Notes under the pieces: generated by a model
What the model saw: only the letters and a program-made list of their open reading frames with translations
Database searches by the model: none
Told to the model about the DNA's origin: nothing
Program-made: the position numbers and the translations under genes
Part shown: positions 44,226 through 52,800 of the stretch, in pieces
Layout of the letters: the number at the start of each line of letters is the position of its first letter
How positions within the stretch are numbered: position 1 is the first letter of the stretch
Assembly: GCF_001592935.1 (NCBI RefSeq)
Contig: NZ_LRDB01000001.1
Span: 558,001-622,000 of the forward strand
DNA: 64,000 nt
Reading direction: 5' to 3'
DNA from: Roseivirga echinicomitans
Lineage (GTDB): Bacteria; Bacteroidota; Bacteroidia; Cytophagales; Cyclobacteriaceae

Positions 44226-44659
44226 ATATCTGTGAGTGTTTTACCTTCTTGTAGGGCCTTTTTGTCTTTGGCAACACCAATGGCGAGTCCAATGGGAATA
44301 CCGATTGCCATAAAACCAATATTGCCTAATGCGGTTCCCAATGGTATTCCAAAAATCACCATTCCTAATGACATCCATTGACCTCTATAGAAATGCGGAG
44401 GTAGTATTTCGAATTTCTTCTTCAATACACTATGAATATTACCCTTGAGTGTTCTTAGTTGCCCAAAACGCAAGGGTTCAATTTCTAGAAAACGGTCAAG
44501 TCTATCTATCGGCTCACCAAGTTCTTCAATCGGAATTTCACGCGTTTTTAATTGCTCAAAAAGATGAATAAACTGCCTTAGTATTTTATGGCAGGTCAAG
44601 TGCTTTTCATCTTGGAGCTTTTCCTGAAGTCGTGAAATAAGGGAGTCGTAAGTGGGCAT
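44222..44659 (-). CDS. Small hypothetical membrane protein (145 aa)
   Basis: The first 90 residues are helical and charged (LISRLQEKLQDEKHLTCHKILRQF). The C-terminus has two Gly-rich hydrophobic segments (about 93-130), compatible with a helical hairpin in the membrane. I recognise no family. It ends tail to tail with the hybrid kinase and lies 23 bp downstream of another membrane protein on the same strand. Confidence 0.65.
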   Translation of the reverse strand: MPTYDSLISRLQEKLQDEKHLTCHKILRQFIHLFEQLKTREIPIEELGEPIDRLDRFLEIEPLRFGQLRTLKGNIHSVLKKKFEILPPHFYRGQWMSLGMVIFGIPLGTALGNIGFMAIGIPIGLAIGVAKDKKALQEGKTLTDI

Positions 44660-44682
44660 ATTTTAATATCGAGATAAACGGT

Positions 44683-45273
44683 CTAACTTGAAAACGAACC
44701 TTGATTCTCTTTGTACCACTGTCTTGCTGGTTTTTGGAAAAGAAGAACCAAAGCGTACACTTGAACTAGTGTTTGTAAGAGTTCTAAAACACCAGCAATT
44801 GGAGCATGGTCAATGTAGAAAGGCACAAAAAAAACTTCTAAAAGAAGGCCAAAGATCATAAAAACGAGTAAAACTACCCTTATCCATGAGATACCTAGCC
44901 TAATGGCGTATGCTAAAGCAATAACAACGAGACCACTAAATAGTCCATCATCAGAAAGCCCATTTATATTGACAGATGATTGAGCGAAGAATGTACGGAT
45001 TATCCAAAGGATTAAAGAAGCGAATATAAGGTTTGAAGCCAGCCGTATCGTTGGATGAAGGTTTTCAGGAGTCTTCCATCTTTGGGCTGAATCAACCTTG
45101 GCTTGCTGTTCTTCAGCTATAACGAATTCAGTTTTCGAAGTGTCAATTTTAACCCCTCTACTTTTAATTTCTTCTATTGCTGCGCTTAGAAATTCGGGTT
45201 GATAATCTTTCGGGTGGTTGACAATATCTTCCAGCTCTTGGTCAGATTTTCCTTTTACTTTGGCTTCGAACAT
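44683..45273 (-). CDS. Hypothetical membrane protein with four helices (196 aa)
   Basis: Starts at the ATG at 45273; further upstream codons overlap the pirin gene in another frame and are left out. A soluble N-terminal part of about 80 residues (SDQELEDIVNHPKDYQPEFL, then AAIEEIKSRG) is followed by four hydrophobic segments (about 82-100, 108-125, 127-147, 155-175). The N-terminal motif recalls short repeats seen in Bacteroidota membrane proteins. Function unknown. Confidence 0.68.
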   Translation of the reverse strand: MFEAKVKGKSDQELEDIVNHPKDYQPEFLSAAIEEIKSRGVKIDTSKTEFVIAEEQQAKVDSAQRWKTPENLHPTIRLASNLIFASLILWIIRTFFAQSSVNINGLSDDGLFSGLVVIALAYAIRLGISWIRVVLLVFMIFGLLLEVFFVPFYIDHAPIAGVLELLQTLVQVYALVLLFQKPARQWYKENQGSFSS

Positions 45274-45310
45274 AGGGTTTAAATTTATAAGGGGATAAAC
45301 GTAATATTTC

Positions 45311-46183
45311 TTAACCCGGTAACGGAATATAACCCGTTTCACCGGGTACCATGTCAAAGGCTTTGGCCTTCCAGCGTTCTTTGGCGGCTTCAAGTGTGGC
45401 TTTTTCTGAGGCTACAAAATTCCAATAGATGTGCCTTTCTTCTGGAAAAGGCTGCCCACCAAAAATCAATAAATGTGTGTTTTCTCCCAGCGTAATTTTG
45501 CAAAGATCTTCTTCTTTCGACACCAACATATTGCCTTTGTTTACACGCTCATCGCAAGCCATAATATGTCCTTCCACAATACAAATTCCTATTTCCCCTG
45601 AAAGCTGCCCATCAATATTTAGTAGGGCTTCCGCAGTAGATTTTACTTCCACCATAAACAATTCGGAATGAACGGGCACAGGCGATTGATGTCCAAAACC
45701 TTGGCCAGCCACCAGCTTAAATTGCAATCCATTTTCTTCCCAAGTAGGCAAATCCTCTTTGGGAGTATAAGAAAACTGCGGTTCCATAAATTCTAGCTCT
45801 TTCGGAAGGGCGACCCAGATTTGATAGCCGTGGGCGGTGAATTCGCTGCCGTCTCGTCTGTTTTGGGGCGTGCGTTCGGTATGCACAATTCCTTTTCCAG
45901 CCGTCATCCAACCTACAGAACCCGGAGTGACCAATTGCTCAGTGCCCAAGGTATCGCGGTGAGTAATTTCGCCTTCCAATAAATAAGTGAGGGTAGAAAG
46001 GCCAATGTGCGGATGCTGCCCAACGTCCATATAATGACCTGGCTTAATCGTTACTGGCCCCATGTGATCGATAAAAATAAAGGGACCAACCATGCGCTTT
46101 TTCCTAAAAGGAATCAGTCGGCCGACTATAAAATCGCCAATATCTCGGCTGCGTTCTTCAATAATTAAACCTTGGTTCGACAT
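45311..46183 (-). CDS. Pirin-family protein
   Basis: A 290-residue bicupin from the ATG at 46183. The N-terminal cupin carries the metal ligands in FIDHMGP, GQHPHIGLSTLTYLLEG and GIVHTERTP. The pirin C-terminal cupin spans about 165-285. Pirins bind iron; some are quercetinases or affect pyruvate metabolism and redox response. Biological role here unknown. Its stop lies 38 bp before the start of the four-helix membrane protein. Confidence 0.92.
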   Translation of the reverse strand: MSNQGLIIEERSRDIGDFIVGRLIPFRKKRMVGPFIFIDHMGPVTIKPGHYMDVGQHPHIGLSTLTYLLEGEITHRDTLGTEQLVTPGSVGWMTAGKGIVHTERTPQNRRDGSEFTAHGYQIWVALPKELEFMEPQFSYTPKEDLPTWEENGLQFKLVAGQGFGHQSPVPVHSELFMVEVKSTAEALLNIDGQLSGEIGICIVEGHIMACDERVNKGNMLVSKEEDLCKITLGENTHLLIFGGQPFPEERHIYWNFVASEKATLEAAKERWKAKAFDMVPGETGYIPLPG

Positions 46184-46266
46184 GGCTTGCTGTTTTTGGG
46201 TTCCGACTATAAGTTTAATCAATGCCGGTTGATTCTGTCTCACCTTCCTTAAAAAATTGTTTCTAA

Positions 46267-46662
46267 TTACCTTTTCTGGGCGTCAATTTCTGCGGCTTCA
46301 AAAAGCAAGATTCTCAATTGGTCGAAGTCAATTTCTTTTAAAGACTTGAAAGTTTTGGTGCGGACATACTTTCTTTTTCCAGCATCTAAATACCCAGTTT
46401 CATCGGTGAGCAAATGGCCATGGGTAAAACCGAATTGAACGCCTTCGAAAGTTCCACCCCAAGGCACAGCTCCGGGCCAGATAAAGCAAACGGTTTTGCG
46501 TAGGCGAAAAAACGGCACATTGTAAGAGAGCTTCTCTTTTACTTGAGGAATACACTCATAGACCAAGCCTCTTAAGGCCTCAACGATTTTGAGTTCATGC
46601 TCAGGAAGAAAGGCAAAAAGGTCATCTAAATCCTGAAAGTCGACAGGCTGAAACTTATTCAT
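46267..46662 (-). CDS. DUF1801-domain protein
   Basis: A 131-residue YdhG/DUF1801-type protein. Recognisable features are the KLSYNVPFFRLRKTVCFIWPG segment and the FGFTHGHLL region. The fold is shared with small helper proteins of unknown function. It starts on the last base of the upstream gene's stop, so the two are likely translated together. Confidence 0.85.
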   Translation of the reverse strand: MNKFQPVDFQDLDDLFAFLPEHELKIVEALRGLVYECIPQVKEKLSYNVPFFRLRKTVCFIWPGAVPWGGTFEGVQFGFTHGHLLTDETGYLDAGKRKYVRTKTFKSLKEIDFDQLRILLFEAAEIDAQKR

Positions 46663-47228
46663 TAGCTATTGGCATCATAGGCTTTTTGTACCCAAGTGGC
46701 CAAAGAGGCATCCACTTCTTCCACCGAAGAAAGTTTGATTCTGTGGGTGACCATGCTGTTCCAACTGCCTGCCGCTGCCACGATTCCTGTTGGCTCAACG
46801 CCTTTTAAATTGAGGCCAATATCTACCCTCGTTTTGGTGCTGGGCTGTAATAAAGCAAACTGCTTTTTCGGTGTCCGAAGACTGATATAGGTTTTCTTAT
46901 ACGCAAATTCTACTTCGCCATTTACGTTTTCAAAAAGGGCTTTGGCTTTTTTATACACTTCTGTAATGGCCTCTTTTCCTGCCAGCAAATCCTCATCTGG
47001 ATTCTCGGTCACTTTGTTTTCGAGCAAGTCAGGCTTAAGGTAGAGCTGTGCAATCAGGTTGGCAAAACCATGAGTTACGCCATATTCTCCTTTAAGCAGT
47101 TTTATGATTACACCGTGTTTCTGTAGCCCAGAAGTGGTTAGCAAAGCCTTCCATTCGGTGATAGATTTTCCTGTTTTTTCGGGAAGGTTATTGATCATGG
47201 TTTGCGCCATTTCTTCAGGAGTAGCCAT
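46662..47228 (-). CDS. DUF4287/DUF5655-domain protein
   Basis: A 188-residue protein. The N-terminal DUF4287 helix bundle (about residues 5-65) includes GKSITEWKALL and YGVTHGFANLIA. A C-terminal DUF5655 domain (about 85-185) includes VEFAYKKTYISLRTPKKQFA. The family is frequent in soil and marine bacteria and uncharacterised. It forms a two-gene unit with the DUF1801 gene. DUF1801, DUF4287 and DUF5655 domains often occur together, which points to a shared role. Confidence 0.85.
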   Translation of the reverse strand: MATPEEMAQTMINNLPEKTGKSITEWKALLTTSGLQKHGVIIKLLKGEYGVTHGFANLIAQLYLKPDLLENKVTENPDEDLLAGKEAITEVYKKAKALFENVNGEVEFAYKKTYISLRTPKKQFALLQPSTKTRVDIGLNLKGVEPTGIVAAAGSWNSMVTHRIKLSSVEEVDASLATWVQKAYDANS

Positions 47229-47614
47229 AGGGTTGGTTTTAAAAAACGTAACTATTTACATTTTAAACATACAAAAGATTGGGGTTTTGAGGAAGCTTAA
47301 TTTATACAACCAGGGATACAGATTTGTATATATACGAAAACGTATATTTCATTTGTGACTAAAAGTGCAGTAGCAAAAGTTGGCACTGGAGCAGTTCCCC
47401 CTTTTTTGAAAAGGGGGTAGGGGGATTAGAATTACAATTTTACATATACTAATAATCAATCCTCCCAACCTCCTTCCCTAAGGAGGAGTGTTCGCAGATC
47501 ATTTCTAAAATCTCCCGCCCGACCTGCGGTACTGACGGTAAGCCCATCGGTACCGAAGGTCAGATGGGGGGCATGAGGCATAAGCGGATACAATGGCCAT
47601 TCTTGACTAAACTG
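47229..47614. repeat. Hairpin-rich intergenic region
   Basis: This 386-bp gap has no supported gene but three stem-loops in a row. CCCCCTTTT (47397-47405) pairs with AAAAGGGGG (47409-47417). CCTCCTT (47469-47475) pairs with AAGGAGG (47480-47486). GACCTGCGGTACTGA (47521-47535) pairs with TCGGTACCGAAGGTC (47547-47561), 13 of 15 paired. The GC-rich motifs contrast with AT-rich surroundings and look like dispersed palindromic repeats or a small nonautonomous element. The region lies downstream of tamL and upstream of the DUF4287/DUF5655 gene. Confidence 0.55.
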
Positions 47615-49897
47615 TTAAAAAGGATAGCCAATACCAAAGTTGAAGAGTATTTCAGAGAGGTCGAAGCCTGTGCGTTGGCCGACAGGTAAATAGGGTTTGC
47701 TGAAAGGGCTGGCCAAATCGAATCGGATCACAAAGTTCTGAATGTCTACTCTCAACCCAGCGCCATAGCCAATGCCCAATTCTTTAATAAAATCGGAACT
47801 GAACTTTCCGCCAGGCAAGGCAGCATTTTCATTATTGAGCCAAACATTACCTGCATCGACAAAGAGTGCACCTTTTAAGAAAGAGTAGATCGGGAAACGG
47901 TATTCAAGATTAGCTTCTAAACGAATATCCCCCGACCTATCGAAGAAGGAGCCTTGATCTGCATCGGTAGGATTATAAGAGCCTGGCCCAAGCGATCTGG
48001 TTCTGAATGCCCTTACGCTGGAAGGACCGCCAGAGAAGAATTGCCTAGAGAAAGGAAGCGTTTCGGAGTTGCCATAAGGCAGGCCATATCCACCAAAAAT
48101 TCGTCCGACTAGGGTTTGTTTACTGCTCAGTCGGTAGTTGTACACAAAGTTTAAATCAGCCTTGAAAAATTGCGCATAAGCAATTCCGAACAGCGTTTCT
48201 TGCCCGTCTCCATCTGTATCTTTGCTTACCCAGTCCAAAGCATTTCCAGCAAACTCAAAGTTGGTCACCAGCAGAATAGGGTTTCTTTTTTTGCCTTCAG
48301 TAAGCTGATTATAAATAAAGCTATAGGTAGACCCAGTGATCAGCTGTTCTTGAAAACTACTTTGCAGGAATGGATTTTGGTCTAAAATCGTTTGAAATTC
48401 AGGAGTGATATTGGACGTGTTGACATAGTTCACACTGATGGGGTTGAACTCATGATATATGGCTTGATTATTTCGCCAGCCATAACCAAAACTAGTATTC
48501 AGGGCATTGAGGTTATAGAGGTCACTGCGTTTGAATAAGTCAAAACCAAACTTGATGTTCGTTTTCGGTACGGCATAAAGTAGCGTGTCCTTTACATTAA
48601 AAGGAATGAGCAAACGAGGTATCACGAGCCCAGTTTCAAAACCAATTTGTGTACTGCTTAAGCCTTCTGCTTCTCCAGATCCCAATTGCACTTCGTAGCT
48701 AAAATTACCCGAAAGGTTGAGCGTTTCTCCGCCTCTAAAAAGGTTACGATTACTGTATACCATGGCCAAGGCAGGACCTGCAAAACCATTCGATTTAGTG
48801 ACTGCTTTGAGCTCCGCTCGGATAGATCGCTTTTTTAATGGAGAGAGGTATATATTGGCATCAAGGCCTAAAGTATCTTGATCGCTAACTTCATCAAAAG
48901 CTGGTTCGTATCGAATATTTACAAACTTATAAGCCCCTATAGAAGACAGCCTGCTACTGGTGAGTCGAGAGATTTTTGGGTTATAAGGTTGACCCTCCTT
49001 AAACAGAATGTAAGGAGTCATCCGTTTCGGCTTAAAGAATTCAGGCTCCTGAATAAAGTTGATTCCGTTTATGCTGTATGCATCCTCTTTAGAGGCTATA
49101 TTATTTAAGGAGTAGTCTGGATTAACATAAACCTTGTTGAGTTTATAAGGCAGCAGTGATTTTTTTGGCACCTCTTTTTTCAACCTTAAAAACAGATTGA
49201 AACGCCTGCTATTGTATTGATTGGTGTCGGCTTCGAAAATCAGGAAGTCTGCATTGAAATTATAGTAACCCCTCTCTTTTAAGTAGGTGTCTATTCTTTC
49301 GCGCTCTTGCTTCATCAGGTCCAAACTAAAACGGGTACCCTTGGTGATGGGGCTTTCTTCTAAAGACTGAGCAATGCCCTCGTAAATTGTGCCTGATGCG
49401 GAGTCCAATTCATACTTGGCCAAAGTATAGGGTTGCCCTAGCTCTACTTTGTATTTCACGCTGGCCAGTTTCTTTTTTGTGGTAGTAAAAGAAGACACCT
49501 TGGTATTGAAAAAGCCATTGTTTTCTAGCCTGTTGGAGATCAAGTCCATGGTGCGGCTAGAGTCTACATCCGATAAGTAAACAGGTTTCTCCCCAAATTT
49601 TCTATTGAGGTATTTATTCAGGAAACCAGGTTTTTCTCTTTGTGCTTTATAGTGGGCATTTAAACCCACTCGCATGCCTAAAAACTTGGCATTAGGTTCT
49701 GGCCGTAAAAGCCCCTCTAATTCATCTTCAATCCCCCCGATGTTTTTCACAGAATCAGGAGCAGACACCGTAACGCTAGATGATTTTAAGAGGTATTCGT
49801 CTGTAGGAATAAAGCGCCTAACACTACACGAGCTGACCAAGAATAGGCCTGCGAGTGAAGCAAAAATTATTCGAACCGATGACTGACGAAAACTCAT
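47615..49897 (-). CDS. tamL: TamL, BamA/TamA-superfamily outer-membrane lipoprotein
   Basis: A 760-residue protein with a lipoprotein signal (SSC, C24). POTRA-like domains span about residues 30-330, and a 16-strand Omp85 barrel follows in the C-terminal half. The barrel includes the conserved FFSGGPSSVRAF segment and ends FNFGIGYPF with a terminal aromatic residue. The lipid-anchored form is characteristic of Bacteroidota. It helps insert or assemble outer-membrane proteins or lipids together with TamB. It starts in the stop of tamB (ATGA overlap). Confidence 0.93.
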   Translation of the reverse strand: MSFRQSSVRIIFASLAGLFLVSSCSVRRFIPTDEYLLKSSSVTVSAPDSVKNIGGIEDELEGLLRPEPNAKFLGMRVGLNAHYKAQREKPGFLNKYLNRKFGEKPVYLSDVDSSRTMDLISNRLENNGFFNTKVSSFTTTKKKLASVKYKVELGQPYTLAKYELDSASGTIYEGIAQSLEESPITKGTRFSLDLMKQERERIDTYLKERGYYNFNADFLIFEADTNQYNSRRFNLFLRLKKEVPKKSLLPYKLNKVYVNPDYSLNNIASKEDAYSINGINFIQEPEFFKPKRMTPYILFKEGQPYNPKISRLTSSRLSSIGAYKFVNIRYEPAFDEVSDQDTLGLDANIYLSPLKKRSIRAELKAVTKSNGFAGPALAMVYSNRNLFRGGETLNLSGNFSYEVQLGSGEAEGLSSTQIGFETGLVIPRLLIPFNVKDTLLYAVPKTNIKFGFDLFKRSDLYNLNALNTSFGYGWRNNQAIYHEFNPISVNYVNTSNITPEFQTILDQNPFLQSSFQEQLITGSTYSFIYNQLTEGKKRNPILLVTNFEFAGNALDWVSKDTDGDGQETLFGIAYAQFFKADLNFVYNYRLSSKQTLVGRIFGGYGLPYGNSETLPFSRQFFSGGPSSVRAFRTRSLGPGSYNPTDADQGSFFDRSGDIRLEANLEYRFPIYSFLKGALFVDAGNVWLNNENAALPGGKFSSDFIKELGIGYGAGLRVDIQNFVIRFDLASPFSKPYLPVGQRTGFDLSEILFNFGIGYPF

Positions 49898-52800
49898 TTA
49901 TTGTTATCCTCTTTTTCCTTTTTATCTACTTCTTCTTTTACCTGCTTGGCAAAAAGTTCTTTGAATTTATTGAACTCGCGGGTAAACACCAGCGCAATAC
50001 CCGAAACCGTCAATTGGCCATCAATCACCCCTTCGTATTCGTTTCTACTAAAGCCTTGAAGACGTAATCTTTTGTCCTGTGTCAATAAGTATTCCAAGCT
50101 CACATTTCCAATAATTGGAGTGCCTTGCGAAGCACTTTGGCTGCCCGCCACATCTACCTCGCTCCCCACTTTAACGATAAGGCGATCGTTGAAAAACTCT
50201 TTTTTTGCTGTAATACCAAGCTGGGTTTGTAACTGACCACCATTATCATCGTTGCCCGCAGTACTGTTGAGGTTAAAGCCGACATCGATGCCCGTATTGC
50301 CAAAAACCTTTTCTGAATAATTATTGAGCTGGCCAGAAAGCACATTGTTTACATTGTCCAAAGCCATGGAAGTCGGCCCGCCACTACTTCCGTCACTCCC
50401 AGAACTTGGGAAGAACCGATTTAATACCAACAATGAAAATACCTGCTTGTTCAGTTCTTCTTCCTGACTGTTCAATTGTTGAACTTGACTGTACACGGTT
50501 CCGCTTAGGGCGCTTCGCTCATCTTCAGGTAAGTCTAGGTTGAAGGAGATGGTAGGAGTGAGCAGTTCACCATCCACATTAATGTATACTTGGAACGGAA
50601 GCCTTTGCTGATAAGAAGCTTCCGCGTTAGTAGCCTCGGCAGAGGTTCTTGTGGCCATCAAAGGCTCTACTGATGTCTTTATACTGTATATCGCGCTTAC
50701 ATCAAGTTCAGCATCGTAGGGGTCACCCGCCCAGGAAATAGTACTACCCGGAGCAATTTCGAACCTGCGTTTTACAAGGTTGAAAAGGTTGGCTTCGTAA
50801 TGTCCACCGCTCAACTCATACTTTCCAGAAAGGCCAATTCTGCCGTTGGGTTCTATGCTTAGGTTGAAGTCGCCATCGCCCACAACCCTTAAATTATCTC
50901 CCGTAGATTCATCGATAATGATATTGAATTCAGAATTATCACCTATCGTAATAATCGTTTCTATATCGTAGCCAGCAATTAAGGCCGCACTGGCTGAAAC
51001 TTCGCTCTGATCCGCTTTTGTTAAAATGTCATCGGGGGTTTCTCGGTTGACGAACAGCACTACTCCGTCACGTTCTTTCAGTTCTAACTGAGATTCAGGC
51101 ACGGTAAAAGTGAGCGCTGAACCGTCAATTACTTTCATGCTTCCTCTGACTTTTGGAATATTCAAGTCGCCTGTAATGGTAAGGTCTGCCCCTACATTTA
51201 ACTGCCCATAAAAGAGATCGCTGTCTTCTTTGGCGGAGTTTACTACCCTGAAATTATTGGCCATTACCTTTAGGTCGAAAGTTGGGTTAGTGAGGGTTTC
51301 CGTCATTATTTTCCCGTCCACATTAAAGCTGTTATTGTCGCCATCGGTAATCGTGAAGCTATCAAGAAACAGTCCCGAATTATCAACTTTCAATTGTTCA
51401 TTGGCAATGGAAAAGCGTGCGTTCAATTCATTCACCAAAAAGCCAACTTGGCTAAAGTTGAGTGTTCCAGTATACTTTGGATCGTTGGCGTTTCCGGACA
51501 CATCTACCTTTGCGGAAAGGCTACCCTTCGATTCTGAAATACTATTATTTGAAAAAGCCTCTATGGCCGACATCTTTAATTCGTTTAGGTCGAGGTTGAG
51601 ATTCAAGTCGCCACCAGTGGCCGAAGCCGTGTAATTGCCCGTCAGATTGAGGTCTGCATTGTTACCTTTCAACGAAAGATCTACCTGATATTTTTCAACT
51701 CCTGCTGCTTGCGCTTCTAATTTCAGTTGGCCAAAAGGCACTTCCATAATGGCTAAATCTGAAATGTTCAACCCAGCAATTACCCCAAAACCACTGAAAG
51801 GATTCTCCACTATAATATCACCATTGAGCATTCCAGTAGCCAATGGTTTTTCAGCATTGAAAAGGCTGGTTATCGTGGTCAACTGATAATCATTAAAAAC
51901 AGCACCCAAGTGATTCTGTTCATGGCCGGGTAATGTGGTGCTGAGCGTAACTTTTTGTGTTCCGTTAGAAAGCTCAAAACCATTGATGTTGATGTAACTA
52001 CTGGCCAGCGTGAAGCGGTTTTGTTCTAAAATATTCCATTGTTCACTATTAAAGATCAGAGTATCGGGGATAAGGTGTACCTGAACGGTATCGCCTTTTA
52101 GGTTTATTTCAGAATTAATGTTGATGAGTGTTTTTTGGTTACTGATGATGTTGAAACTGGAAGTAACTGTGCCATCATCTACCTTGCCTTGCAGTTTGGT
52201 TTTGTCAATTGTAACTGGACCAGAACTGACCTGAGACCAGCCCAATAAGAAATCTAAATAATCGTCTTTACCATTTATTTTAAACCCTAGGCTGTCAATT
52301 TCTGTCCCTTGAAAATTGATGTAGGGCGCCATCAGTTCTGCTGATAACTTATTGGTTTTCGCATCAAAATCAAATTTGAAAGCAATCGAATCCATGCGTT
52401 CTAAGCCTTGTAAAAACACTTCTGAAACTATGGAAGATGGCCTCGCCACCATGGTCATTTTCAATCTCGCATCAGTATTCAAGGAATCCGGTGCTGCCAG
52501 ATTTACTCCGTTTTCGAGGTAGCGTGTGAACTCCTTTTGCAATAGCGGAAGGAGTTCCATAAGACTTTTATTGCCCATGATTTTGGCATCAATGGCTTGG
52601 CTGTTCACAATTACTCCCAAGGTATCGGGAGCAGACTTGGCTACCAGACTGAAGCTTCCGAATGTGTAAGCCTCGCGATTATAGATGGCCACCCCATCAT
52701 TCAGTTCCGTTTTTAAATCAAAACTTGAAGCATTGCCTTCAAAGCTAGCGTCTAAAACAAATGCAGTTTTTATGTTTTGTGGGCTCAAGCCTAAAGCGTA

